From: Nitrosopumilaceae archaeon
Lineage (GTDB): Archaea; Thermoproteota; Nitrososphaeria; Nitrososphaerales; Nitrosopumilaceae
DNA: 48,399 nt
Assembly (NCBI GenBank): GCA_030041535.1
Contig: JASHNR010000009.1
Location: 1 to 48,399, forward strand
Direction of reading: 5' to 3'
Numbering within the stretch: position 1 is the first letter of the stretch; every line of letters starts with the position of its first letter. The position numbers and the translations under genes are program-made. The notes beneath the pieces were generated by a model. It saw only the letters and a program-made list of their open reading frames with translations, was not told where the DNA came from and did no database searches. Below, piece by piece: positions 14,791 through 23,119 of this stretch.

Positions 14791-15335
14791 TATTTATCAC
14801 TCTTTTTTGATTTTGGAGATTTTTGCTCTTTATCTGCCTTTGCAGTTTTTTCAACTGCTTTTGTTTCTTTTTGTTTTGGTTTTTGTTCTTTTGTTTCCTC
14901 TTTTTTCTCCTTTGGTGGTGGTGTTTCTTTTGGCTTGGCTTCTTTTTGTTCCTCGGCTGGTTTTTGTTTTACAGTCTTTGTTGGTTTCTGTCCTTCAAGC
15001 CTGTTTTGTCTCCACTTGTCATCAAGATTTAGAGCAGTAATCGTTACGTTAGATGGATGAATGTAAATGTCCACGTTTCCTCCCTTGAGTTTTTCGCGTT
15101 TTATTCCCTCTATTGCAATTCCTCGCTTTAGAGTTGATACGTTAGTAACTTTCCCTTCAATTCCCTTAAATTCGCCGCGAAGAACTTTGACGCTGTCACC
15201 TTCTATCACTCTAGCGCTGGTTTGATGTGGATATTTTTCTTGTAGTGCTTTAGAAAGCGGAGCGGCTAGTTGTTTGCTAATTAGGTGCATTGGTGCCACA
15301 TATAACATTCTATGACGCATTTTAGATGGATTCAT
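14790..15335 (-). CDS. rpl24: Ribosomal protein L24 (uL24) with charged C-terminal tail
   Basis: L24 starts large-subunit assembly. The KOW motif 'DSVKVLRGEFKGIEGKV' (about residues 47-63) and the N-terminal 'SKQLAAPLSKALQEKY' identify the archaeal/L26-type protein. Beyond about residue 125 it has a roughly 55-residue tail of almost only Lys, Glu, Pro, Gln and Thr, absent from most L24 proteins and probably disordered. It sits between rpl14 and rps4e in canonical order. Confidence 0.94.
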   Translation of the reverse strand: MNPSKMRHRMLYVAPMHLISKQLAAPLSKALQEKYPHQTSARVIEGDSVKVLRGEFKGIEGKVTNVSTLKRGIAIEGIKREKLKGGNVDIYIHPSNVTITALNLDDKWRQNRLEGQKPTKTVKQKPAEEQKEAKPKETPPPKEKKEETKEQKPKQKETKAVEKTAKADKEQKSPKSKKSDK

Positions 15336-15336
15336 C

Positions 15337-15774
15337 TTATACCACCATTGATGCCAGATTTGCTATCCTTGGCCATTTTTCTGATGCTTCCACTGCAACA
15401 GGTCCCTTGATTTCGGTTCCTTTGATCTCACCTTCAGGTGTAACAAGTACTGCTGCATTATCTTCAAATGTAATTCTAACTCCGCTTAATCTGTGAACTG
15501 CATATTTTTGCCTGATTATCACTGCTCCAAATATCTGGCCTCGAAGCTCGCCTGGGCCTTTTTTTACTACAACATTTACAAAATCTCCTACTGCTGCTGA
15601 GGGGTATCTTGCCACTCTTGTCTTTGTCTTTTGCACCATCACTATCTCCAAAATCTTTGCACCAGTGTTATCTGCACATACTACTTGTGCACCAAGAGGA
15701 AGTGCTCGTGTAATATATGGTCTAAATTCCTGTACGCCTTTTGCAGAAACCGCACGACTCTTGGTTGCTGCCAT
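15337..15774 (-). CDS. rpl14: Ribosomal protein L14 (uL14)
   Basis: A subunit-interface protein. 'GAQVVCADNTGAKILEIVMV' and 'VGDFVNVVVKKG' are the conserved L14 blocks; 'GTEIKGPVAVEASEKWPRIANLA' is the archaeal/eukaryotic L23-type ending. Length 145 aa. Its start codon shares a base with the rps17 stop (position 15774), so the genes are translationally linked. Confidence 0.96.
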   Translation of the reverse strand: MAATKSRAVSAKGVQEFRPYITRALPLGAQVVCADNTGAKILEIVMVQKTKTRVARYPSAAVGDFVNVVVKKGPGELRGQIFGAVIIRQKYAVHRLSGVRITFEDNAAVLVTPEGEIKGTEIKGPVAVEASEKWPRIANLASMVV

Positions 15775-16097
15775 TATGACACAACCTCCACGACTACAAA
15801 CGATACGCTTTTGGATATTGGTCTACATTCTGCAGTTAACACAATATCTCCCTCTTTGATATCAATGCAAAGTGGCCTATGAGCATGAATCTTACTTTGG
15901 CTACGTGCATATCTTTTGTATTTTGGTACAAATTTAGGAGCCTCTTGCTGCACTACAACCATTTTAGGAGCCTTTGCGCTCACTACTTTTCCTTGAATGA
16001 GTTTTCCTCGTATACTCAGAGTACCATGAAATGGACAGTCAGTGTCTTTGCATTCTGATTTTGGAGCTGCAACTTGAAGCCCGATATTTCTAGTCAT
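15774..16097 (-). CDS. rps17: Ribosomal protein S17 (uS17)
   Basis: Binds the 5' domain of 16S rRNA. 'CPFHGTLSIRGKLIQGKVVSAKA' and 'YARSQSKIHAHRP' match the archaeal S17/S11 type, which carries an N-terminal extension with 'DTDCPFHG'. Length 107 aa. It overlaps rnp1 upstream by 4 bp and rpl14 downstream by one base. Confidence 0.95.
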   Translation of the reverse strand: MTRNIGLQVAAPKSECKDTDCPFHGTLSIRGKLIQGKVVSAKAPKMVVVQQEAPKFVPKYKRYARSQSKIHAHRPLCIDIKEGDIVLTAECRPISKSVSFVVVEVVS

Positions 16098-16360
16098 GCT
16101 TTCATTCCCATTCGCTCATATGGTCTTTTGGCCAACTGTGTTCCCTCGATTTCTGTTTGGTCATTGTTAAAACTAAACTTCCAGCGTGCAGTTTCTTTTG
16201 GAAATTTTTTGTTGCCTTTTAGAGTATTTAGCGTAAACATGAATTTGGTTTCATCTACAACTTTTCCAGCAAGGCCAATTATCTGTTTGTTACTTGACCC
16301 TACAATCTGTGCTTGTAATCCAATTAGCTCATGTGATGTAATGTTTTCTTTTGTTATCAT
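16094..16360 (-). CDS. rnp1: RNase P protein component 1 (Rpp29/Pop4)
   Basis: Rnp1 is a protein subunit of archaeal RNase P, which removes 5' leaders from tRNA precursors. The 88-aa protein has 'HELIGLQAQIVGSSNKQIIGLAGKVVDET', the Sm-like beta-barrel core, and ends in 'KRPYERMGM'. Its place between rpl29 and rps17 is standard in archaea. It overlaps both neighbours by 4 bp. The RNase P RNA is not in the window. Confidence 0.92.
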   Translation of the reverse strand: MITKENITSHELIGLQAQIVGSSNKQIIGLAGKVVDETKFMFTLNTLKGNKKFPKETARWKFSFNNDQTEIEGTQLAKRPYERMGMKA

Positions 16361-16560
16361 TTTTTCTTCAACTCGTTTATTCTGGTCAGTACTCGTGCAA
16401 TATCTCTTCTTAGCGGCTTTACTTTTCCGCTATCTTTTCTTAGCGTACCCTTAGAGGACTCTATCCTCAGTTTTGTCAGCTCAGAACGCAGTTGATCCAG
16501 TCGGTCCTTGAGATCAGTTTCGTTAAACTCTCGTATAGTCTTCATCTTCAGTCTTGTCAT
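16357..16560 (-). CDS. rpl29: Ribosomal protein L29 (uL29)
   Basis: A 67-aa two-helix protein near the exit tunnel, where it helps dock SRP. 'LKDRLDQLRSELTKLRIESSKG' and 'KPLRRDIARVLTRINE' are typical. The first Met at 16560 shares a base with the rps3 stop codon; a second Met lies at residue 6 and could also serve as start. Confidence 0.94.
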   Translation of the reverse strand: MTRLKMKTIREFNETDLKDRLDQLRSELTKLRIESSKGTLRKDSGKVKPLRRDIARVLTRINELKKK

Positions 16561-17333
16561 TACTTGAGCTCCTCCTCAACTTCTTCAAAGGTTTCAACAT
16601 TTTCTATTAGCTTCTCTTCAATTTCTATTACTTCGCTTTCTGTACGGGGCTTTGTTGGGTCAATTTGTGATTCATCTATTATTTCAACTTCGGCAATTTC
16701 TTTTTCTACTACCAGCGCTTCCTTGGTCTTTGCCACCACTTTTCTTGCCTTTAATTCAAATTCTGGAATGGCTTTCTCCTTTTTGGCAATTCTAATTCTA
16801 ACACCAATAAGACCCATCTTAGTCTCCACATGAGCAATATCCTCAGATACTATTACTCCTGCTTGGTATCCAGCACGCGGTAGGATTCCTTTGCTATGTT
16901 TTTCAAATGATGAACGATCTCCTCTGAGTTTTCCTGAAATTGTAATTTGCACACCCATTGCTCCTGCTTCCATGATTGTTTGGAGCGTCCACATGACGGC
17001 TCGTCTAAATGCAGTTCCTCTTGCAAGATGTTGTGACATTCTATTGCACATGACACTTGGCTCAAGTTCAGGACGAGGAATCTCTATTACTGAAATCTGC
17101 GGGTTCTTGAGAGCAAAGTCCTTTTCTAAAACTTTGGTAAGATCTCGAATACCACTACCTTTTCTGCCAATGACAATTCCCGGTCTTGTCACATGCAATC
17201 CAACCCTTGTACCTGTTGGAGTTTTTTGAATATCAACTTCTGAAAAACCTGACTCTTTAATTGCTTCTCTGAGATAATCTTTCAGGAGCATGAGTTTGTA
17301 GCTATCTTGAATTACATTTTTTACTGATGACAT
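16560..17333 (-). CDS. rps3: Ribosomal protein S3 (uS3)
   Basis: Lines the mRNA entry channel. The KH domain carries 'RPGIVIGRKGSGIRDL' (about residues 50-65), and 'MEAGAMGVQITISGKLRG' marks the C-terminal S3 domain. The last about 45 residues are strongly acidic (Glu-rich), an extension beyond the bacterial form. Length 257 aa. It starts one base after the rpl22 stop. Confidence 0.96.
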   Translation of the reverse strand: MSSVKNVIQDSYKLMLLKDYLREAIKESGFSEVDIQKTPTGTRVGLHVTRPGIVIGRKGSGIRDLTKVLEKDFALKNPQISVIEIPRPELEPSVMCNRMSQHLARGTAFRRAVMWTLQTIMEAGAMGVQITISGKLRGDRSSFEKHSKGILPRAGYQAGVIVSEDIAHVETKMGLIGVRIRIAKKEKAIPEFELKARKVVAKTKEALVVEKEIAEVEIIDESQIDPTKPRTESEVIEIEEKLIENVETFEEVEEELK

Positions 17334-17334
17334 G

Positions 17335-17790
17335 TCAGAGCTCCTGAGCCACTAGCTCGACGTGTGTTAGAATATTTATTTTTGGTGTTGCCCTGCCCTG
17401 TGCACGTGGAATGAATCTTTCAATTCTTCTTCCTTTGTGAACTGTTGCGTTGATTATCTTTAATCTATCAAGATCCATTCCACGGTACTCAGCGTTTGAT
17501 TCTAAATTATCAAGCAGACGAATAAATTCAGTTGCTGCCTTTTCTGGATATCTACCTGACATTACACCAGTGTCAGACTTGTGTCCTACTTCGTTGTGGT
17601 ATCTTTTAAACGGCACAGCTCGTTCTAAATTGATAACTGCTTGCAGGTAGGTTCGTGCTTTTTCAATAGACATGCCTTTGATTGCAACTGCAACTTCGCG
17701 GGCATGTTTGTGAGATATTGTCTTCTCCCTCAGAGAAGCTCTGACATGCCGTGTTTTGTCATAATTTTGAAAAGAATAGTCAAAATGCAT
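17335..17790 (-). CDS. rpl22: Ribosomal protein L22 (uL22)
   Basis: Its beta hairpin lines the peptide exit tunnel. 'ASLREKTISHKHAREVAVAIKG' and 'ERFIPRAQGRATPKINILTHVE' are the conserved ends; the archaeal/L17-type 'GRYPEKAATEFIRLL' is present. Length 151 aa. It is 6 bp downstream of rps19 and one base upstream of rps3. Confidence 0.95.
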   Translation of the reverse strand: MHFDYSFQNYDKTRHVRASLREKTISHKHAREVAVAIKGMSIEKARTYLQAVINLERAVPFKRYHNEVGHKSDTGVMSGRYPEKAATEFIRLLDNLESNAEYRGMDLDRLKIINATVHKGRRIERFIPRAQGRATPKINILTHVELVAQEL

Positions 17791-17796
17791 AAAAAA

Positions 17797-18192
17797 TCAC
17801 TTCAATGGAACGTACAAACTGGACCTTGATGCCCCTACACCAGGTGCTCCGTGAACAACTCTTTTGTTAGTCATTATAAATTCGCCAAGATAATGCCCAA
17901 CCATATCTGGTTTGATATCAATGGGCAGGAATTCCTTGCCTGAATATACGCTAATAGTTAGGCCTGTCATATATGGTAAAATTATCACGTCTCTTAGGTG
18001 GGTTTTGATAGTAGTTTTTGTTTTGCCTGCTTTTGCAAGTTTAGTGTCTTCAAGTAGCTTTCTTTTATCGTCAGTAATTCCTCTTGTCAGTGATCTTCTT
18101 GCTCGCGCCGGCAAAAGTTCAAATAACTTTTCGAGTGACATGCCTTGCAGTTGCTCCAGTGACATTCCACGATACTTGAATTCTTTAACCAA
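17797..18192 (-). CDS. rps19: Ribosomal protein S19 (uS19)
   Basis: Sits in the small-subunit head near the A-site finger. 'IKTHLRDVIILPYMTGLTISVYSGKEF' and 'MVGHYLGEFIMTNKRVVHG' match archaeal/eukaryotic S19/S15. Length 131 aa. The gene directly upstream is rpl23, 41 bp away; rpl2, which normally lies between them, is missing. Confidence 0.95.
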   Translation of the reverse strand: MVKEFKYRGMSLEQLQGMSLEKLFELLPARARRSLTRGITDDKRKLLEDTKLAKAGKTKTTIKTHLRDVIILPYMTGLTISVYSGKEFLPIDIKPDMVGHYLGEFIMTNKRVVHGAPGVGASRSSLYVPLK

Positions 18193-18233
18193 TTGGTTTC
18201 ACCCTTATCTGAGTTGATTCACGAAGGACCATA

Positions 18234-18500
18234 TTATAGCATTCCTATCTTAGTTGCAAGGTCTCTTGCTTTCTCTATTGTTGCAAATTTTACAAAAGCC
18301 TTCTTTCCATATACTGTTCTGCACACGTTTACTGTCACTGGGACCTCATTGTAGAGCACCTTTACTGCTTCCATTATCTTGGGTTTTGTAGTGTTTTCTC
18401 TTACTAGAAAGCAGATCCTGCTTTCGTTTTCAACTAGTGCAAATGTTTTTTCAGTTACGTATGGCTTGAGTATAATGTGAGTTGCTTCGTCTATGTTCAT
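18234..18500 (-). CDS. rpl23: Ribosomal protein L23 (uL23)
   Basis: A tunnel-exit protein and docking site for SRP and nascent-chain factors. The 88-aa sequence has 'ILKPYVTEKTFALVENES' and 'VTVNVCRTVYGKKAFVKF', both standard L23 blocks. It overlaps the rpl4 stop by 4 bp. Confidence 0.95.
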   Translation of the reverse strand: MNIDEATHIILKPYVTEKTFALVENESRICFLVRENTTKPKIMEAVKVLYNEVPVTVNVCRTVYGKKAFVKFATIEKARDLATKIGML

Positions 18501-19312
18501 TGCATGGCCACCATTAATTCAAGATGTGAGGATTTTAGTTTGGCAAGCTCGTCTATTGCACTCTTTGAAAATGCCGTCAATCTTACAGGTCTTGCACCAG
18601 GCGCCAAGTCTATGACACTTAGGTTTCTTGCTTCTACAACGTCTACTCCCGGGATTGAGCCGGCTGCCTTTGAGAGATGCTTTGAATTCTTTACTACAAA
18701 TAGAATACTTTTACCAACTTTGGTATTTCTGCCACGCAATCGTGTTTTACCGGAACGACGCTTCAGCCTGTCTTCAAGCCTTGAAACATCTTGGGAGACG
18801 TGTAACACGTCTAGGATCTTGTAGAGTTCTTTTGATTTTGTTACTGATTCTATCGGGTCAGATACTATAATCGGAAAAGATTCAATCTTGTCAACCTTGT
18901 GGCCTCTAAGTTTTATGAGTGTAGCAGACGAAGTTGCTGCAATTGCAGAACACAGTGCGAGTTTGTTTTCTTTTTTGTTCAATAATTTGTATATGACTTT
19001 TTCAGCAACTGGAGGATGTGCCTGTCTACCCTTGCGCACCATTGCAACACCACCACCTTGTCCTTGTCTTCCTCCTCCACCGCCGTGCATACGTGCAACT
19101 CTTGCTGCATGATGTCCTGTTGGTGGACTATTTGATTCTGCAACTACGTCCATACCAGCATTTGGATATCTGCCTTGTTTTTGAAAACTGTGAGACTCTA
19201 AATGCACATATGCTCTGTGAATAAGATCACTTCTTATAGGCGTGGAAAAAACTAGTGGTAATTCTATTTCTCCATCTTTTGCGCCAGAGATTGAAATAAC
19301 TTGTCCTTTCAT
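18497..19312 (-). CDS. rpl4: Ribosomal protein L4 (uL4)
   Basis: Its internal loop contributes to the exit-tunnel constriction. 'MHGGGGGRQGQGGGVAMVRKGRQAHPP' type sequence (about residues 75-100) is the archaeal/L1-type loop, and 'GRNTKVGKSILFVV' lies near residue 195. Length 271 aa. The Gly-rich loop is more repetitive than usual (GGGGG then GQGGG). It overlaps rpl3 by 4 bp and rpl23 by 4 bp. Confidence 0.95.
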   Translation of the reverse strand: MKGQVISISGAKDGEIELPLVFSTPIRSDLIHRAYVHLESHSFQKQGRYPNAGMDVVAESNSPPTGHHAARVARMHGGGGGRQGQGGGVAMVRKGRQAHPPVAEKVIYKLLNKKENKLALCSAIAATSSATLIKLRGHKVDKIESFPIIVSDPIESVTKSKELYKILDVLHVSQDVSRLEDRLKRRSGKTRLRGRNTKVGKSILFVVKNSKHLSKAAGSIPGVDVVEARNLSVIDLAPGARPVRLTAFSKSAIDELAKLKSSHLELMVAMQ

Positions 19313-20301
19313 ATCATTATCTCCAAAACCTTTGGTTGAGTAACCTTCGATACCCTATGTCTTTCTGGTGCACGAAGTTTTACCAGTCTTCGATAAGTTC
19401 CAGGAATTGAACCACGCAAAATAACATAGTCGCCGTGTACTACACCGAAATGTTTGAAGCCACCTGAAGGATTAATTTTGTATTCATCATTTTCGGCATT
19501 ACTCATTATCATGATTCTGTTATTGTATTGTGTTCTTTGATGAAATCCTCTTTGTCCAGCTCTTGGTACAGTGTACATGATTGTAGATGGACTGATAGGA
19601 CCTAAAGTACCAAGTGCTCTCACACTTTTTCTTGACTTGTGTTGTTTCTTTTTGACTCCCCATCTTGCAATTGGGCCTTCAAATCCTTTTCCTTTTGTTA
19701 TTGCTGCAACATCAACATCGGCACCTTTTTGAAAAACTTGATCAATTTTGACTTCTTTTCCCAAAAGTTCTTTTAGAAACGTAAATTGTTTTTGAATATC
19801 TCCGCCTTTAACAGCAACCTCAAAGACATATGGCTTTTTTTGTTCAAGTCCGGCTCGGCTTGGCAATACAGATGTAATTGCAAAAAGCTCGTCAATGTGC
19901 CCAAGTGATTTTTCTGCCTTTTCAACGCCTTTTTCGTCATACTTTGTTTTGAATAGTCTTGATAATTCCTTTGGCAGATCTTTTGCATAAATGTCAAAAA
20001 GTGAGTCCAGTCCGTATCTATCCTTTGAATATCCTCTAATTCCAATAATTATCATAGGCGGTGTAACAACGATAGTTCCAAGGCTGACAAGTTGTTTGCC
20101 AAAATTAGGTGTCTTTTCTCGATCATCTACACTTGCAATACGCATGCATGCTGCCTTGAATCCAGCATATCCCAGCAACTTTGGCTGTTCATCTTGAATC
20201 TTAGGCCAAGTGCGTATTCTTGCTTCCATGCTTTTCGCTCGAGACCTTGGCAAATAGGCAAGGCTTCCCCTCCTTGGCTGGCTATGCTTCCTATGGCCCA
20301 T
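19309..20301 (-). CDS. rpl3: Ribosomal protein L3 (uL3)
   Basis: L3 reaches the peptidyl-transferase centre and is essential for large-subunit assembly. 'MGHRKHSQPRRGSLAYLPR' and 'GKGFEGPIARWGVKKKQHKS' are diagnostic of the archaeal/eukaryotic form; 330 aa is normal. It is the first gene of the cluster. A CTTATAATGG element (about 20325-20334) lies about 26 bp before the ATG, giving a leaderless polycistronic mRNA. Confidence 0.96.
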   Translation of the reverse strand: MGHRKHSQPRRGSLAYLPRSRAKSMEARIRTWPKIQDEQPKLLGYAGFKAACMRIASVDDREKTPNFGKQLVSLGTIVVTPPMIIIGIRGYSKDRYGLDSLFDIYAKDLPKELSRLFKTKYDEKGVEKAEKSLGHIDELFAITSVLPSRAGLEQKKPYVFEVAVKGGDIQKQFTFLKELLGKEVKIDQVFQKGADVDVAAITKGKGFEGPIARWGVKKKQHKSRKSVRALGTLGPISPSTIMYTVPRAGQRGFHQRTQYNNRIMIMSNAENDEYKINPSGGFKHFGVVHGDYVILRGSIPGTYRRLVKLRAPERHRVSKVTQPKVLEIMI

Positions 20302-20389
20302 TGATAAACGCTAAAAGTCGAGTACCCCATTATAAGTCTATTATTAGAAAATACAGCTTGCCATTATTTTTTTGTAAAACTTTAAGTTT

Positions 20390-20491
20390 TTATAAAAAAT
20401 GCATAAGATTGATTGCAATAACTATACTTCCAATGATAACACATGCAATTCCCGCCATAATTGCATATGCGAAAAATTTCTTCTCCAACAT
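20390..20491 (-). CDS. Single-span membrane mini-protein, 33 aa
   Basis: An ATG frame of 33 codons encodes 'MLEKKFFAYAIMAGIACV' and a run of Ile/Val/Ala up to 'INLMHFL', i.e. one transmembrane helix after a short charged N-terminus. TAATATTAAAT lies about 25 bp before the ATG, so it has a convincing leaderless promoter. It lies between the SPOUT methyltransferase gene (28 bp away) and rpl3. It resembles small Sec-type or cytochrome-associated subunits only in shape; no family is recognised. Confidence 0.6.
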   Translation of the reverse strand: MLEKKFFAYAIMAGIACVIIGSIVIAINLMHFL

Positions 20492-20518
20492 GTAATCATT
20501 ATACCATTTAATATTAAA

Positions 20519-21334
20519 CTAGTTACGTGTCAGTATGTTTAAGATCGCAAGTGTTCCAAGTATTGCTTCTTCGAGTCTGACTGTTTCAGTAGCTTGGTCT
20601 GGAAAGAAATTTAGGATCTGTGATTTTGGAACATTTCCCAAAGCCCTACCCAGTATCTCGTGAACACCTCTTTTTGGAGAGCCAAACACTACCAAAACTT
20701 CAGAGTCTGAGATTTCTTGAAAGTATTTTTGTGTTTTATGGATGAGTTTGCCCTTTCTTGATGTAAATATGACAAAAGAATTCCAATTGGATATAACGCT
20801 GCTCAGACTTGATGCTTCTTTGACTTCATAGCCCCAATATTGCTTGATCTCATCACGCCTGATCTGTTTTATGGATAAATTTGGAAACCCTTCTTTGAAT
20901 TGTACTGTGATTCTTTTTCCTTCGTCTTCAGATCCATGATATGGAATGAACTTGTCAAATCCAACATCCACATATTTTTGGCCTCTAGCAAAGACAACAA
21001 CTCCATCGCGGATATCGCCTGGTTTGACTTTGTTTGGATCCGGCGTTTGCACATGGGATGGAATTTTAAGTGGACTTAGGCTTCCTGCAAATCTGAGCTC
21101 TTCTGTTTTTCTGTACATTGTTCTGCGCAGGTACTGAGGAGTCTCAAGATAGCGCAGCGTGGTGCGCATAAGTGATCGGTCACGATCCCTACCGTCGGAC
21201 TCGTGGTACAGATAGATTGTGTTTACCTTAAACACAGAACAGGCGCGCCCAATATCAGAGATTTTTAATGCTTGTCCAAGAGGCGATGGCTCTTCCATTA
21301 GTGCTGAATCTGGAATAGCTATTGAGATTTTCAA
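20519..21334 (-). CDS. SPOUT-class RNA methyltransferase (DUF171 type)
   Basis: The 271-aa protein matches the archaeal/eukaryotic SPOUT1 (C9orf114) family, putative rRNA or RNA uridine methyltransferases. It has the N-terminal 'KISDIGRACSVFKVNTIYLYH', an inserted OB-like region containing 'GDIRDGVVVFARGQKYVDVGF', and the C-terminal knot 'VLVVFGSPKRGVHEIL' plus 'ILNFFPDQATETVRLEEAILGTLAILN'-type helix. It starts at a TTG 26 bp after CATTTTATA, inside the short gap after psmA. Confidence 0.85.
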   Translation of the reverse strand: MKISIAIPDSALMEEPSPLGQALKISDIGRACSVFKVNTIYLYHESDGRDRDRSLMRTTLRYLETPQYLRRTMYRKTEELRFAGSLSPLKIPSHVQTPDPNKVKPGDIRDGVVVFARGQKYVDVGFDKFIPYHGSEDEGKRITVQFKEGFPNLSIKQIRRDEIKQYWGYEVKEASSLSSVISNWNSFVIFTSRKGKLIHKTQKYFQEISDSEVLVVFGSPKRGVHEILGRALGNVPKSQILNFFPDQATETVRLEEAILGTLAILNILTRN

Positions 21335-21373
21335 TATTGCAAATAACTTTGTTGCGCTATAAAATGCTAGATG

Positions 21374-22126
21374 TTACTTTTGCTGTCTCTTGGCAAAGTT
21401 CTCTTTGGCTTTGGCAGCATATTTTTCAATATCTTTTTCTGAGGTTTTTGTCATGAGCTTGGCGTCATTTAGAATATGAGCCATCTTGATATGTTTTGTT
21501 CCTTCCTTGTCTTCACTTACAAGATATATTGATTCGATTGCAAGTGACGCGGCATCTTCAAGCGACATATCTTTTTTGTAGTGTTTTTCAAGATATTCTG
21601 TTACTTGGTCTGAGCCTGCACCTATTGCAACAGCGTCATACGAAATGTAAGTACCGCTTGGATCAGTGAGAAATATGGTGCTTCCACTTTTGTCAATGCC
21701 TGCGATTATCAATGCAACGCCAAATGGTCTTACTCCTGCATATTGGGTAAATTGTTGACACTGATCAGCCAAGTGTTTTGCAACAGACTCTACCTCAATT
21801 GGTTCATCATAGATCATTCTGTTACTTTGTGAAAAGAATCTAGCGTTATCTACTTGGGATCTTGCGTCTGGGATATATCCTGCTGCTGCTACACCTATGT
21901 GATCATCGACTTGGAATATTTTTTGAGTAACATCGGAGTTTTGTAATTTTCTTGGTTTTTCTTCTACTGCCAAAACAAGTCCATCTTTGCTCTTGATTCC
22001 CACCGCAAGAGTTCCTCTTCTTACAGTTTCAATAGCATATTCGACTTGGTAAAGCCTGCCATCGGGAGAAAACACAGTAATTGCTCTATCATAACCTGCT
22101 GCTGCTGGAAGCATTTCAAAATTCAT
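21374..22126 (-). CDS. psmA: 20S proteasome subunit alpha
   Basis: Forms the outer rings of the proteasome and gates substrate entry. 'GYDRAITVFSPDGRLYQVEYA' is the alpha-subunit signature (about residues 11-31); 'LLADQCQQ'-like helix and 'PFGVALIIAGID' follow. Length 250 aa. The ATG at 22126 gives four extra residues; the ATG at 22114 fits the TATA spacing about as well. Its promoter overlaps that of the divergent DUF371 gene. Confidence 0.96.
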   Translation of the reverse strand: MNFEMLPAAAGYDRAITVFSPDGRLYQVEYAIETVRRGTLAVGIKSKDGLVLAVEEKPRKLQNSDVTQKIFQVDDHIGVAAAGYIPDARSQVDNARFFSQSNRMIYDEPIEVESVAKHLADQCQQFTQYAGVRPFGVALIIAGIDKSGSTIFLTDPSGTYISYDAVAIGAGSDQVTEYLEKHYKKDMSLEDAASLAIESIYLVSEDKEGTKHIKMAHILNDAKLMTKTSEKDIEKYAAKAKENFAKRQQK

Positions 22127-22137
22127 ACCTTTGAAGG

Positions 22138-22152
22138 TTTAATTTAAGTTTA
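22138..22152. promoter_or_regulatory. Shared AT-rich core promoter between psmA and the DUF371 gene
   Basis: Only 41 bp separate the two divergent start codons. TTTAATTTAAG in this gap reads as a TATA-like element on both strands and lies about 20-26 bp from each start. One TBP site may serve both genes, or the two polymerase complexes may exclude each other. Confidence 0.5.
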
Positions 22153-22167
22153 TACAAGTAGCAGATC

Positions 22168-22584
22168 ATGCGTTTTGAGATCTCTTTTCATGGTCATGAA
22201 AACATAAGATCACTTCATCCAAAAACAATTGAGATAACAACAGAGTCACATCTTACGGTAAATGGAGACTGCATCATTGGAATTGGGGCAAGTTCGGGAT
22301 GCCGGGACTTGCCAGAAAAAATGAAAATGCTTTTGCAAAATTCAAAATCTAACGTTGACTGTACAATTATCGTAAAGGACTATTCATTCAAAGTAAAAGG
22401 CAGGGGAAGTGAGAAACTTACTCTGACAAACCCTCATGACATAGTAATCAGAAAAAGCGCTTTTACTTGTCCTAGAACCATGGCCACAAATTGCGATGTG
22501 GCATCGGACTCCATCCCAAGACAGATGATAAAGACGCTGCAGAATCCAGAAACTAGAGGAATCTTTGCAATAGAGGTTACCTAG
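22168..22584 (+). CDS. DUF371 family protein
   Basis: A 138-aa archaeal protein. 'HGHENIRSLHPKTIEIT', 'LTVNGDCIIGIGAS' and 'NPHDIVIRKSAF' are the conserved DUF371 blocks, forming a mostly beta structure. No catalytic residues are established for the family. It is divergent from psmA with 41 bp between starts, and convergent with the winged-helix gene, separated by one base. Confidence 0.85.
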   Translation: MRFEISFHGHENIRSLHPKTIEITTESHLTVNGDCIIGIGASSGCRDLPEKMKMLLQNSKSNVDCTIIVKDYSFKVKGRGSEKLTLTNPHDIVIRKSAFTCPRTMATNCDVASDSIPRQMIKTLQNPETRGIFAIEVT

Positions 22585-22585
22585 A

Positions 22586-23119
22586 CTATTTTTGAATCAT
22601 GGAACCGTTTTCTTCAAACACTTTTGCCATTGCCCGATTTACAATTTCTACTAAAAGATATTCTTCGTAGTTTGTCGCGGAGTTATTTTTTGTGTTACTT
22701 TTTTTCTTCATTTTAGAGCCTGCAGTCTGGGCTATGTTTTTGATTACTTTTTCTAGCTTGACAGATGCGTCAACTATTGTTTTAGAAAAGTCATTTTCAA
22801 AATTTGGTGGAAGCTTGTGTCCCAAAACTCTTACCGATGTTCCGTAATATTTCAAAACTGCACCTCGAACCTCTTCCATCTTGACAATCTCAACAAGCCC
22901 AGCTTCTTTTAGAACATCCAAGTGATGCCTTATTGTTGTGGTTGCTTTTTTGCACCCTTCTTTGTGTAATTCTACTACAATCTGATCTGTTGATAGTTGC
23001 TTGTGGTACAGTATTTGCAGAATCCTGACCCTTGCATCATCATCAAGTGCTTTGGCTTGTAAAGCGCTTGTGGCAAGAATTTTGTTTACTTTGATTTCTT
23101 TTTGTAGTAGAGTTGACAT
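22586..23119 (-). CDS. ArsR-like winged-helix transcription regulator
   Basis: A 177-aa cytoplasmic protein with a winged helix at about residues 20-95: 'LDDDARVRILQILYHKQLST', 'TTIRHHLDVLKEAGLVEIV' (recognition helix and wing) and 'GAVLKYYGTS'. The C-terminal half is helical with a Lys/Asn linker and may dimerise. It lacks cysteine metal sites, so it is not a classical metal sensor. Upstream is a 315-bp gap with a dyad. Confidence 0.83.
   Translation of the reverse strand: MSTLLQKEIKVNKILATSALQAKALDDDARVRILQILYHKQLSTDQIVVELHKEGCKKATTTIRHHLDVLKEAGLVEIVKMEEVRGAVLKYYGTSVRVLGHKLPPNFENDFSKTIVDASVKLEKVIKNIAQTAGSKMKKKSNTKNNSATNYEEYLLVEIVNRAMAKVFEENGSMIQK

Noticed and set aside
14823-15040. Plus-strand frames full of Phe/Leu/Cys opposite rpl24
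   Set aside because: They are the antisense of the Lys/Glu-rich tail, which gives hydrophobic residues automatically.
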